This document shows positions 16,699 to 25,595 of a stretch of DNA of 64,000 bases, piece after piece. The position numbers and the translations under genes are program-made. The first letter of the stretch is position 1. Every line of letters begins with the position of its first letter. The notes under the pieces are model-generated. The model had not been told where the DNA came from and made no database searches. It saw only the letters and a program-made list of their open reading frames with translations. This DNA comes from Acidobacteriota bacterium (GTDB lineage Bacteria; Acidobacteriota; Thermoanaerobaculia; Multivoradales; J023), in assembly GCA_029263395.1 (NCBI GenBank), contig JAJCXO010000170.1:1-64000 (forward strand). Reading direction: 5' to 3'.

Positions 16699-18354
16699 TT
16701 ATTCGAGAGATGAGCGGTTGAGCGCTTGTGGTCCAGCGAGTGGCGGGGTCGTGGTAGGTGGTACGCGATGTCCGGTAGCCTGCTCGTAGGCGTACGCGAG
16801 TTCGATCAGACGTGCCTCTGTCCAGGCATCGCCCAGAAATTGGAGACCGGTGGGAAGATGGTCGTGGACGAAACCCATCGGCACCGTAATGGCAGGGAAG
16901 CCGGTGTGGGGCGATAGGTCTTGACTGTTATCGCCGGCTGGCGTGTTCAAGTCGCCGATCAGTCGTGGCGGGTTGCTCCAGGTGGGGTAGACGAGGGCGT
17001 CTAGTTGATGCTCGGTCAATACTCTACGGACACCCTCAGCGAGCTTCTTGCCATTAGCCCAGGCGATGCGGCAGTCCTTGTCTTCGGACGGGGGGATGGT
17101 GTATTCGAGGAAAAACTCGAGGTTATTGGCGACCGAAGGATGGAATTTCCCGGACTCGAAGATCGCCCGCAACGACGAGAACGGTGCAGCCTCCCCGAGG
17201 CTGGCCAGATAGGCGTTGAGATCGTGCTGAAATCGCAGGCACCAGCGGGCGTTGCGAGGTATGGTGTCGAGTTCGTCGACTCGCACGGTCATGACTTCGG
17301 CGCCTGCCCGACGGAGGTCGCCCAGGGCTTCGTCGAATCGGTGGCGAATCGCGTCATCCGCCGTATCTGTGTCGATCAATTGGCGTACCGCCCCGAGGCG
17401 GGCACCTTGTAAGCCGTTGATGTCGAGATGGTCACTGAAGGTGGGCAGCTGGCGCTGGCGACTTGTAGCGGTCACTGGATCGGCTGGGTCGTAGCCAGCG
17501 ATGACATCGAATACTGCAACAGCGTCAGCGACGGTGCGTGCCATCGGGCCGCCGATGTCGTGGTCCAGGTAGAGTGGCACGATGCCGTCGCGGCTGGTTA
17601 GGCCCATTGTCGAACGGATGCCGACCAACAAGTTATGGGAGGACGGTCCACGGATCGAGTTGCCAGTGTCGGTACCTAGGCCAACTGCGCCGAGATTGGC
17701 AGCAACCGCGGCGGCAGTACCACCGCTCGATCCGGCGGTGACGCGGTTGAGGGCGTAGGGGTTGCGGGTGTAGCCGGGTAAGGCCGAACCCACCGTTTCA
17801 TACGGCGAGAATGCAAATTCCGCCATGTTCGACTTGGCGAGCACAATGGCGCCGGCTTGACGGATCTTGTGGACCTGGAAGGCGTCATCTGGAGGCATGG
17901 AGTGGATCAACGACAACGAACCCGCGGTGGTCGGCAAATCAGCGGTGTCGTAGTTGTCCTTGACGATGACAGGGATGCCATGCAGGGGCCCGGTAAGGCA
18001 TTGCCCGGTGGCCGGAGGTGGGCACGGCTGGACCGCGGCATCGAGGGCGTCGGCACGTTGTAAGGCGCGAGGGTTGAGCGTAATCAGAGCGTTCAGGGCC
18101 GGGCCTTGTTTGTCGTAGGCTGCGATCCGGGCAAGGTACTGTTCGACCAACTGACGCGCAGTCAAGCGCCCTTCACGCATCGCCTGGTGAATGGTAGCGA
18201 TGGTCGCTTCCTCGACCACGAATCTCGGTTCCGCCTCCTCGGCTGGGGAAGTCGGCACGAGCACTCCCATGAGGAGTCCTGCCAGCAGGAATGCCTTCAG
18301 CGGTAGGATGAGTCCTGTCCCAGGTTGTTGCCAGCCCACAGGATCAACGCGCAT
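16699..18354 (-). CDS. exported amidase (amidase signature family)
   Basis: An approximately 551-residue amidase-signature hydrolase. The Ser-cisSer-Lys triad is visible: Lys in VIVKDNYDT, and the glycine/serine-rich signature TAGSSGGTAAAVAANLGAVG with the nucleophile serine in the GxSxRGPSS stretch. I chose the ATG at 18354, which gives a hydrophobic stretch LILPLKAFLLAGLLMGVLV that acts as signal or anchor; a longer frame starting at 18414 is possible but overlaps the upstream gene by 71 bases. The stop lies only 42 bases from the convergent DUF2071 gene. It follows two amidohydrolase genes on the same strand with overlaps, so the three likely act in one extracytoplasmic degradation pathway. 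The substrate is unknown; GatA-type transamidase use is unlikely because gatB and gatC are absent. Confidence 0.88.
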   Translation of the reverse strand: MRVDPVGWQQPGTGLILPLKAFLLAGLLMGVLVPTSPAEEAEPRFVVEEATIATIHQAMREGRLTARQLVEQYLARIAAYDKQGPALNALITLNPRALQRADALDAAVQPCPPPATGQCLTGPLHGIPVIVKDNYDTADLPTTAGSLSLIHSMPPDDAFQVHKIRQAGAIVLAKSNMAEFAFSPYETVGSALPGYTRNPYALNRVTAGSSGGTAAAVAANLGAVGLGTDTGNSIRGPSSHNLLVGIRSTMGLTSRDGIVPLYLDHDIGGPMARTVADAVAVFDVIAGYDPADPVTATSRQRQLPTFSDHLDINGLQGARLGAVRQLIDTDTADDAIRHRFDEALGDLRRAGAEVMTVRVDELDTIPRNARWCLRFQHDLNAYLASLGEAAPFSSLRAIFESGKFHPSVANNLEFFLEYTIPPSEDKDCRIAWANGKKLAEGVRRVLTEHQLDALVYPTWSNPPRLIGDLNTPAGDNSQDLSPHTGFPAITVPMGFVHDHLPTGLQFLGDAWTEARLIELAYAYEQATGHRVPPTTTPPLAGPQALNRSSLE

Positions 18355-19708
18355 CGGGCCGGGTCCGATAGCGCTCGTACAGGCTGCGATGACGATTTGC
18401 GGTCTCGACTTCACGACCTTGAATGATCAAGTGCCGAACCTGGGTGGTGATCTCTAGCGGATCACCATTGGTGACGATGAGATTGGCGATTTTGCCGGCC
18501 TCGACGGTACCCAGCCGGTCGCTTAGCCCGAAGATTTCGGCTGGATAGAGAGTGATCGCCTTCAGCGCTTCCTCACGAGGCAAACCATAAGCTGCGGCCA
18601 TCGCGGTTTCGTAGGGTAAGGTCCTTGTGCTGTGAGGTCCTCCGGGACCAAAGCGGCTGCCAGCACCGGTCGAGAACGCAAGCTTGACACCAGCGGCATG
18701 TAGTTCGCCAGCGTTCCGGAATGGGCGATCGTAAGGATCGTCGTCCTCTGCCGGTAGCGCCTGCGATCGACCGAGAATGACCGGTATCCTTTTCTCAGCC
18801 AACAGCTCCTTGACCTTCCATGCGTCACGCCCGCCAGCCAGAATCATGTTGAGCCCCTCGCGTTCTGCGAAGTCAACGGCAGACTCGATATCGCGTGCGG
18901 CGTTGGCCAAAAAGATGACGGGTTGGCCGCGGTCGAGGACTCGAGCCAGAGCTTCGAGCTCGAGACTCCGTTCGGTGCGAGTACTCCCGGCGGCCTGCGT
19001 GTAATGGCGGGCTGCCTCCAGCCAGTCACGGAGCTCACCCTGGCCCTCCTCGGCCTCCTCTTTGGCCTCGTTGAACGGGCGCGATCGAAAGCTGAAGGTT
19101 GAACGATCGAAAATCCTGGTGGCAATATCTGGCCAGCGGACGACCATTGCGGCTGAGCGCTCGATCGCCATTTCGTCTACCGTCCAGCCATCGAGGTGGA
19201 GTACAGCGGCTTGGCCAGCGATAATGCCGTCACGGGTGCCGGGAGCGCTGATCGCGTGGGTGATGCCGTTGGCCCGGGTGACCGGGATCACTTCGCTTGC
19301 CGGGTGGACGGCGGACGCGGCTTGCAGGTGGGGGTTGAAGCGCCCGATTTCGGTGGTGTCCGAGGTCGCTGCGACGGCGCTGATCTCGACCAAGCCGAGG
19401 GTTGTCATAGCGTCGAATAGACCCGGATAAACATGCAGTCCTGTGGCATCGACTTGGATAGCGTCGGCAGGAATCGTGAGACTGTCACTCACTTCCTGGA
19501 TCAATCCATCGACGACGAGGACGTGGCCGACGAAGGGCTCGCCTGCCAGACTGTGGACCGTACCACCTTCAATTACCAAGGTCTGCCCGTCACTAATTGA
19601 TGCTGTGGCGAGCGTCAGTGAAGCTATTAAGGCAACGTGCCATCGCCAGGCGAGTCGACCGCGGTGCCGAATCTGTGCAGGGAAGTCAGGGTAGTGGGTA
19701 CTGCTCAT
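18344..19708 (-). CDS. exported amidohydrolase-family protein, metal motif HxH absent
   Basis: A 454-residue exported protein. The signal segment is WHVALIASLTLATASISDG. The fold is that of imidazolonepropionase-like amidohydrolases: TLVIEGGTVHSLAGE entry strand, GLHVYPGLFDAMTTLG, and a C-terminal VEAGKIANLIVTNGDPLEI. At the place where active members have HxH after PGLID, this protein has DAMTTLG. The later metal-binding histidines are also not obvious, so the catalytic metal site seems lost or remodelled. It starts by ATGA overlap with the larger amidohydrolase and overlaps the amidase start. Partner or scaffold functions are possible, as is an unusual metal site. Confidence 0.85.
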   Translation of the reverse strand: MSSTHYPDFPAQIRHRGRLAWRWHVALIASLTLATASISDGQTLVIEGGTVHSLAGEPFVGHVLVVDGLIQEVSDSLTIPADAIQVDATGLHVYPGLFDAMTTLGLVEISAVAATSDTTEIGRFNPHLQAASAVHPASEVIPVTRANGITHAISAPGTRDGIIAGQAAVLHLDGWTVDEMAIERSAAMVVRWPDIATRIFDRSTFSFRSRPFNEAKEEAEEGQGELRDWLEAARHYTQAAGSTRTERSLELEALARVLDRGQPVIFLANAARDIESAVDFAEREGLNMILAGGRDAWKVKELLAEKRIPVILGRSQALPAEDDDPYDRPFRNAGELHAAGVKLAFSTGAGSRFGPGGPHSTRTLPYETAMAAAYGLPREEALKAITLYPAEIFGLSDRLGTVEAGKIANLIVTNGDPLEITTQVRHLIIQGREVETANRHRSLYERYRTRPDAR

Positions 19709-22700
19709 GATCTTGCCTCCGATTGGGCCAAATTCGCGTCAGGGGGTGGTGGCTCAGCGTCCATCGTTTCGGTCTGGGGCTCTGAGTTATCTTCACCATC
19801 GCTCTCTTTTTCGTCCGTGTCTTCGCTAGGGTGCAGCTTCGCTTTGAGATCGTCGATGGCCGTTTGACGCTGCCGGTCGGCTTCGAGTTCGAAGTACAGG
19901 TCGCCATCGATGAAGGTCTTCTGGACAATGGAATAGACGGATAGCGGATGGCCATCGTAGAGCGTCAAGTCGGCATCCTTGCCCACTTCGATCGAGCCGA
20001 CGCGGTCGTCGATACCGAGTTGGATGGCGGGATTCAAGGTCACCAGTCGTAAAGCCGCGTTTTCATCTAAGCCGCCCCACTTTATGGCCTTGGCCGCTTC
20101 TTGGTTGAGATGGCGCATCTCCTCGCCACTGTCTGAGTTGATCGAGACCAGAACACCACGTTCGGTCATCAAAGCGGCGTTGTGAGGAATGGCGTCGTAG
20201 GCTTCGACCTTGTATCCCCACCAATCGGAGAAAGTTGAGGCGCCTGCGCCATGAGCGGCAATTTCGTCGGCTACTTTGTAGCCTTCGAGTACGTGTTGGA
20301 GGGTAGAGATGCGAAACCCGAACTCATCAGCTAGCTGCAGCAGCTGCAAGATCTCGTCGGCGCGGTAGCAGTGTGCGTGAACCAGACGCTCGCCGGCCAG
20401 GATCTCCGCCAGTCGGTCGAGTTTAAAATCGGGACGTGGCGGCAGGGTTCCCTTCGGCCCTTGTTCAGCTTGTTGGCGAACTCTGGCGTACTCACGCGCT
20501 TCGGTGAACGCTTGGCGAATCACGTCCATCACCCCCATGCGGGTCGCAGGGTAGCGTCGTGCAACTCCTGGAGGTGGGTTGCCGCGGGAGCGTTTGGGGT
20601 TCTCGCCGAGCGCAAACTTGATACCGGCCGGCGCCCCGGCAAAGCGGAGGCCGTCCGCATCACTGCCCCAGCGTAGTTTGAGCACTGCATTGCCACCACC
20701 GATCGGATTGGAGCTACCGTGCAGGACATTGATCGTGGTGACGCCTCCAGCCAGCGCTCGATAGATAGCGATATCCGCTGGGGCGATCACGTCTTGGATC
20801 GTCACCATGGAGGTGACTGCTAGCGAGCTTTCGTTGACAGCACCATCGACCGCGATATGGGAGTGAGCGTCGATGATGCCGGGGATCAGCGAACCGCCAG
20901 CGGCATCGATCACCTCGAGGCCGGCCGGCACCTCAATGTCTTGGCCAAGCGCGGCAATCTTCCCGTCGCGGACTACGACGGTAGCGTTGGTGAGCGTGCT
21001 GTCGAGGGTTGGATCAGAGACGGTATAAACCCTGGCGTTGGTGATCGCGAACGAGCCGATTCGACGAACTGGCCCACGATAGAGAGACATCGCGTGCTCG
21101 AAGTCTTCATTGGAGACCGCTGGTGTTTCGCCCTCATCTTCCTTGCTCGCAGCAGCCGCAGTGCGTTCCCCAGTGAGGTCCATGCTGCGCGGCCCGACGC
21201 TCAATGAGCCATCGACGGTTTCGCCAGTGACAGTGAGGGTGTACTTCGCCTCGACGGTGCGGGGGCCCATGGTGCGTTGTGTCTTGAAGGTCAGCATATC
21301 GTCGGCGACCTTGCCATCCTTGATAGCCCGGGTGCCGCGCTCGCTAGTGATCTCACCGCTGACTTTGCCATCATCTTTCATATTGAGCTCGGCGGTGAGC
21401 TGGCGGACGCCGCCGGGGGTGGTGAGCTCGAGTGCCCAACTGCCGCTGACATTGACCGATGGTGGTTCACTCTCTTCGTCGTCCGGTCGGCTTTCATACT
21501 TCTTGCCATCGACGAACACCGCCTTGATCTCGACATCCTCAGCCCAGGGCTCGGCGCTGGCCAAAACCAGATTAGCGATTTTGCCGGCTGCAATCGATCC
21601 CAGTTGGTCCTCAACTCCGAGAATCCGTGCGGCGCCGAGCGTCAATGCTTCGAGCGCGTCATCGACACTCAGACCGGCATCGATTGCAGTGCGCAGTTTT
21701 TCGAAGAGCATCGAAGGTCCGCTGAGCTCGCCGGAAGTAAAGGCAATCTCGACACCTGCTTCAAGGAGGGCTGCCGGTGTTGATGGCGCCATCCGGTGGT
21801 GATAAAGCGTCGGTAGGGGAGTGTCGGCGTCTGGGTCTTCGTTTTTGTCGGCTTCCGGCCAGTCGAGGTTGACGACAACCGCAGCATTGCTGGTGCCGAG
21901 CATAGCGGCCCGAGCATAGGCTGCCTGGCCACCGACCAGAATCGGCCGTAGTTGCCATCGTTCAGCGATGGCAAGCATGCGGTCGATCTCGTGACCGTGA
22001 TCGGCCGGCAAGAAGAATGGAACACCAACTTCGACCGCCTCACGAATCGGGTCGATTGCTCGATCATAAAGCGGACGTTCTCGGCCGACGGGGGAACGTT
22101 CATAGAGCTTGCGGACCTGGGCTGAGTATTGAGCATCGGAGAGCACCTGCTGGATGTAGGAGATGCGCCCCATGAGAGAGCCCGGAAAGGTGCGAGAACG
22201 GCCGGCGAGGACGATGCGCTGCGCCACGGGAGTGGCGATGACCCGCTCGTCTTTCTCACTTTCGCCGAGATGAATCAGGGTCGCTTGGCCGGGAAAAATG
22301 CCGCCTTCTGGCACTGTCACTGCGGCAGTGAAGCCAGCTTCACGCCAGCTTTCGATGCGGCCATCGTCGTCGATCAGCAGGTCTGCTGCACTCTTCCAAG
22401 GAGTTGTCTGGGGACGGTCTTCTGGTCCCCGTATCGTTGGCTGATCGCGACCTGACCTCTCTGGGCCAGCGCTTGGCGGGCCGCTTTCAGGCGGCGCCTG
22501 GCCAAGGGTCGTCATGGCGTCGATCAACCCGGGATAGACCACTAGGCCCGTGCCGTCGATCACCCAAGCGTCGGCCGGAATCTCGAGGTCTGCTCCGACA
22601 GCCTCGATCAAACCATCAGCGATCAGGACCGTCGCCCGTTCCAGCACATGCCCCGGTGCGGTGACAACTTGGGCGTCGCGGATCGCGTAGAACGGCGGCG

Positions 22701-22818
22701 GCTCGGGACGTTGAGCGATGGCGGGCGCGCTGAGCATGCCGATGCCGACCATGAGGGCCGCAGCCCTACAGCCAGTCCAGGCTCGCTCAGTGCAGGAGGG
22801 GAGTTTCAGATCGGGCAT
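19705..22818 (-). CDS. exported double amidohydrolase (degenerate domain + intact domain)
   Basis: A 1037-residue exported protein with two amidohydrolase modules. ATG at 22818 is preferred because AAAGGAG lies 8 bases upstream; a GTG 18 bases earlier is the alternative. The signal segment is AAALMVGIGMLSAPAIA. The first module (about 40-440) has VYPGLIDAMTTLG, lacking HxH. A short beta-rich segment follows (VNVSGSWALELTTPGG and KVSGEITSE, about 450-550). The second module (about 590-1000) keeps IPGIIDAHSHIAVDG with HxH, then LVHAHCYRADE and STLQHVLEGYKV as metal histidines, and SINSDSGEEMRHL with the catalytic Asp. So one module is probably active and the other structural. First gene of the three-gene operon, reading away from the divergent leuB-like gene. 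Cyclic amide, dipeptide or imidazolone substrates are all possible. Confidence 0.88.
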   Translation of the reverse strand: MPDLKLPSCTERAWTGCRAAALMVGIGMLSAPAIAQRPEPPPFYAIRDAQVVTAPGHVLERATVLIADGLIEAVGADLEIPADAWVIDGTGLVVYPGLIDAMTTLGQAPPESGPPSAGPERSGRDQPTIRGPEDRPQTTPWKSAADLLIDDDGRIESWREAGFTAAVTVPEGGIFPGQATLIHLGESEKDERVIATPVAQRIVLAGRSRTFPGSLMGRISYIQQVLSDAQYSAQVRKLYERSPVGRERPLYDRAIDPIREAVEVGVPFFLPADHGHEIDRMLAIAERWQLRPILVGGQAAYARAAMLGTSNAAVVVNLDWPEADKNEDPDADTPLPTLYHHRMAPSTPAALLEAGVEIAFTSGELSGPSMLFEKLRTAIDAGLSVDDALEALTLGAARILGVEDQLGSIAAGKIANLVLASAEPWAEDVEIKAVFVDGKKYESRPDDEESEPPSVNVSGSWALELTTPGGVRQLTAELNMKDDGKVSGEITSERGTRAIKDGKVADDMLTFKTQRTMGPRTVEAKYTLTVTGETVDGSLSVGPRSMDLTGERTAAAASKEDEGETPAVSNEDFEHAMSLYRGPVRRIGSFAITNARVYTVSDPTLDSTLTNATVVVRDGKIAALGQDIEVPAGLEVIDAAGGSLIPGIIDAHSHIAVDGAVNESSLAVTSMVTIQDVIAPADIAIYRALAGGVTTINVLHGSSNPIGGGNAVLKLRWGSDADGLRFAGAPAGIKFALGENPKRSRGNPPPGVARRYPATRMGVMDVIRQAFTEAREYARVRQQAEQGPKGTLPPRPDFKLDRLAEILAGERLVHAHCYRADEILQLLQLADEFGFRISTLQHVLEGYKVADEIAAHGAGASTFSDWWGYKVEAYDAIPHNAALMTERGVLVSINSDSGEEMRHLNQEAAKAIKWGGLDENAALRLVTLNPAIQLGIDDRVGSIEVGKDADLTLYDGHPLSVYSIVQKTFIDGDLYFELEADRQRQTAIDDLKAKLHPSEDTDEKESDGEDNSEPQTETMDAEPPPPDANLAQSEARS

Positions 22819-22916
22819 CGACGCTCCTTTTCGCACCGGTCGCGGGAATGGCTCGAGGCCGACGCCAGCGATCGTGACCTTGGGATGATCCTGGGGCCCT
22901 CTGCTCTTGGGTAGCT

Positions 22917-22940
22917 CCGGCTGCTAGCTCTAGCAGCCGG
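22917..22940. terminator. perfect hairpin in the divergent gap between amidohydrolase and leuB-like genes
   Basis: CCGGCTGCTA (22917-22926) pairs exactly with TAGCAGCCGG (22931-22940) around GCTC, followed on the plus strand by CTTTTAG. It sits about 150 bases before the leuB-like ATG. It looks like a terminator or attenuator stem but has no long U run. Regulation of one of the divergent operons is possible. Confidence 0.35.
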
Positions 22941-23087
22941 CTTTTAGAGGGCTCTATTAGTGATTCAAAAACACGACTCCTATGATAACCGTGGTTCCTC
23001 TCGATCGTGAAGCATGGGACACCTCGACGCTGGGGATCGTGACTCCGCGTGGCGCGATCCATGAGTCGGCTGTGGTACGATGCAACC

Positions 23088-24272
23088 ATGACTCTCGACC
23101 AATCTCAATCTGCCGAGGACGCTCCGTCGTCCTCTAGAACAGCCTCTTCCGAGGCCTCTTCTTCCATAACCGGCCGCGCGACGGATGGCACGAGCCGGCA
23201 GCGAATTGCGGTACTTCCCGGAGACGGCATCGGCCCAGAAGTCACGACCGAGGCGGTCAAGGTCATCGACGCCGCTGCCGATCGTTTCGGCTTGGCTCTC
23301 GAACTGGTTGAGCTGCCGTGGAATGCGGACCACTACCTCGCCACCGGAGAGACGCTGCCGGACGGTGCCTTGGATGACTTCCGCGATAACTATTCCGCGA
23401 TTTTTATAGGTGCCTATGGTGATCCACGGGTGCCAGACATGAAACATGCGGCAGACATTCTTCTCGGCATCCGTTTTGGACTTGATCTTTTCGTGAATTT
23501 TAGGCCGATCAAGCTCTACCACGAAGGCCTCTGCCCATTAAAAGACAAAGGCGTTGACGACGTCGATATGGTGGTGTTTCGAGAGAACACTGAAGGCGCT
23601 TACGTCGGGATCGGGGGTAACTTCAAGAAGGGCACCGCAGACGAAGTTGCGGTGCAAGAGGAGATGCATACCCGAAAAGGTGTTGAACGGATTATCCGCG
23701 CAGCCTTCGAATTTGCCCGCGAAAAAGGGCGCAAGACAGTCACGATGTGTGACAAATCCAATGTCATGCGATATGGCCATGATCTGTGGCTACGCTGTTT
23801 CGAAGAATTGAGTGGAGAATTCCCCGAGATCGAGACACAGCACCTCTATGTTGACGCCTTGGCGATGCAGATGGTGCGACGACCTGAGAACTTCGACGTG
23901 GTAGTGACCAACAATATGTTCGGCGATATCTTGACGGACCTCGGTGCAGCGTTGCAGGGTGGACTGGGGGTGGCCGCATCAGCCAATGTCCATCCCGGCC
24001 GTACTTCGATGTTCGAGCCGGTGCACGGTTCGGCTCCAAAGTATGCCGGCCTAGGACGTGCTAACCCGGTTGGAGCGGTGTTGTCTGCTGCCTTGTTGCT
24101 CGACAACATTGGGCATAGCGAGGCGGCGGCGGCGGTCGAGCAGGCGGTTGCTACCTCTCTGCAGCGCGGTGAGACGACCCGGGATTTGGGTGGAAACTTG
24201 GCAACGACAGAGGTCGGTGACTTGCTGGCGACTGCGGTGCGTGACACGTCAGCGGCTGCGAGTGAATCCTGA
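23088..24272 (+). CDS. leuB: 3-isopropylmalate dehydrogenase-like beta-decarboxylating dehydrogenase
   Basis: A 394-residue NAD-dependent enzyme of the isocitrate/isopropylmalate dehydrogenase family. A Ser/Ala-rich N-terminal tail (about 35 residues) precedes RQRIAVLPGDGIGPEVTTEA. Other family residues are VVFRENTEGAYVGIGG, TMCDKSNVMRY, VTNNMFGDILTDLGAAL and TSMFEPVHGSAPKYAGLG. The TSMFEPVHGSAP cofactor loop fits LeuB. It lies just upstream of a leuA-like synthase gene, which supports a leucine or a related 2-oxoacid chain-extension pathway. Isocitrate, homoisocitrate or tartrate as substrate cannot be excluded. The ATG at 23088 is chosen; an upstream frame adds only a non-conserved leader. 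Confidence 0.85.
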   Translation: MTLDQSQSAEDAPSSSRTASSEASSSITGRATDGTSRQRIAVLPGDGIGPEVTTEAVKVIDAAADRFGLALELVELPWNADHYLATGETLPDGALDDFRDNYSAIFIGAYGDPRVPDMKHAADILLGIRFGLDLFVNFRPIKLYHEGLCPLKDKGVDDVDMVVFRENTEGAYVGIGGNFKKGTADEVAVQEEMHTRKGVERIIRAAFEFAREKGRKTVTMCDKSNVMRYGHDLWLRCFEELSGEFPEIETQHLYVDALAMQMVRRPENFDVVVTNNMFGDILTDLGAALQGGLGVAASANVHPGRTSMFEPVHGSAPKYAGLGRANPVGAVLSAALLLDNIGHSEAAAAVEQAVATSLQRGETTRDLGGNLATTEVGDLLATAVRDTSAAASES

Positions 24273-24288
24273 ATCCCGCAGCCGTGCG

Positions 24289-24294
24289 TATAAT
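24289..24294 (+). promoter_or_regulatory. candidate -10 box before the leuA-like gene
   Basis: A perfect TATAAT lies 63 bases before the ATG of the leuA-like gene, just after the leuB-like stop. I see no good -35 hexamer 16-18 bases upstream, so it may be chance or a weak internal promoter. Confidence 0.3.
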
Positions 24295-24356
24295 GAGATG
24301 AGGCTTTACATGTGGGTCGAGGAGGAATCAACGGGACCAGCTGGACTTGACGCGTG

Positions 24357-25595
24357 ATGCACCCCGAAGAGACAGACTTAGTTTACGACTGGAACGGTAG
24401 TCCACAAATCGATCCGTCGACGCGCACGATCGAGCTCGATGACGAGACGTTGCGAGACGGTCTGCAGTCGCCGTCGGTACGAACGCCTTCGATCGAGCAG
24501 AAGCTCGAGATGCTCCACTTGATGGCGGAGATCGGAATCGATGGCGCCGATATTGGTCTGCCGGCCGCTAATCGCCAGACCTTTGACGATGTCCTTCGTC
24601 TAACCGAGGAGATCGTTGATCAGAAGCTGCCGATTGTGCCCAATGCAGCAGCACGAACGGTGATCTCGGACATTGAGCCGATCGTCGAGATTTCGCAGCG
24701 CACCGGTATTGCCCTCGAGGTGGCGGCTTTCATCGGATCGAGCCCGATCCGTCAATACGCCGAAGAATGGAACATCGATCAGTTGGTCGAGTTGACCGAC
24801 AAGGCGGTGTCCTATTGCACCGCCAACGGTCTGCCGGTGATGTACGTCACCGAAGACACCACCCGCGCCAAACCCGAGGATCTCAAACGTCTATATCGCA
24901 CCGCGGTAGAGGCTGGGGCCCGCCGAGTCTGCGTTGCGGACACCGTCGGCCATGCCACACCGCAAGGAGCGGCGGCGGTGATTCGCTTCATCCGGGCGGT
25001 GGTGGATGCCACCGGCGAAAAGGTCAAGGTCGACTGGCATGGCCATCGTGATCGTGGGTTGGCTGTAGCCAATGCGCTAACCGCCGTGGTGGCGGGAGCC
25101 GACCGGCTACACGGTACGATCTTGGGTGTTGGCGAGCGGGTCGGCAACACTGCAATAGATCTGCTGCTGGTCAACCTGCAACTGTTGGGTTGGACGGAGC
25201 GGGATTTGAGCCCGCTGTCGCGGTATTGCCGCTTGGTGGCCGACACAACCGGCGTACCGTTCCCCGACAACTATCCGGTCTTCGGTTACGATGCGTTTCG
25301 CACCGGTACCGGTGTGCATGCCGCCGCGATTATCAAAGCCCGGGCCAAGGGAGACGACTGGCTTGCTGACCGCGTGTACTCGAGCGTTCCAGCGTCCCTA
25401 GTGGGTTGTCGGCAAGTGATCGAGCTTGGGCCGATGGCAGGTGTCTCGAACGTGATCCACTGGTTGAAAGAGAACGGCTACACGCCGGATCAAGACTTGG
25501 TACAAGTGGTCTTCGAGCGTGCCAAGAAGAGTCCTGGGGTGATGTCCGAGGCGGAGATCCACGAGATCTGCCAGGGAGCGATGTCAGCCGCTTGA
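24357..25595 (+). CDS. 2-isopropylmalate synthase / homocitrate synthase-type aldolase
   Basis: A 412-residue HMG-CoA-lyase-like TIM barrel enzyme. It shows ELDDETLRDGLQSPSV, the acetyl-CoA/2-oxoacid binding start, then GADIGLPAANRQTF, VCVADTVGHATPQG, and the metal site VDWHGHRDRGLAVAN with HxH. The glycine-rich loop is LGVGERVGNTAIDLLLVNL. It lacks the C-terminal regulatory domain found in long LeuA, so it resembles homocitrate or short isopropylmalate synthases. The gene follows the leuB-like gene, and the pair would perform condensation and oxidative decarboxylation of a chain extension; an isomerase is not in this window. The start may be the GTG at 24354 or the ATG at 24357. A GAGGAGG at 24319 lies too far upstream to settle the start. 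Confidence 0.83.
   Translation: MHPEETDLVYDWNGSPQIDPSTRTIELDDETLRDGLQSPSVRTPSIEQKLEMLHLMAEIGIDGADIGLPAANRQTFDDVLRLTEEIVDQKLPIVPNAAARTVISDIEPIVEISQRTGIALEVAAFIGSSPIRQYAEEWNIDQLVELTDKAVSYCTANGLPVMYVTEDTTRAKPEDLKRLYRTAVEAGARRVCVADTVGHATPQGAAAVIRFIRAVVDATGEKVKVDWHGHRDRGLAVANALTAVVAGADRLHGTILGVGERVGNTAIDLLLVNLQLLGWTERDLSPLSRYCRLVADTTGVPFPDNYPVFGYDAFRTGTGVHAAAIIKARAKGDDWLADRVYSSVPASLVGCRQVIELGPMAGVSNVIHWLKENGYTPDQDLVQVVFERAKKSPGVMSEAEIHEICQGAMSAA

Noticed and set aside
25406-25591. N-terminal extension of the Xer recombinase
   Set aside because: It overlaps the leuA-like gene in another frame and lacks conservation; TTG at 25592 gives a normal XerD length.
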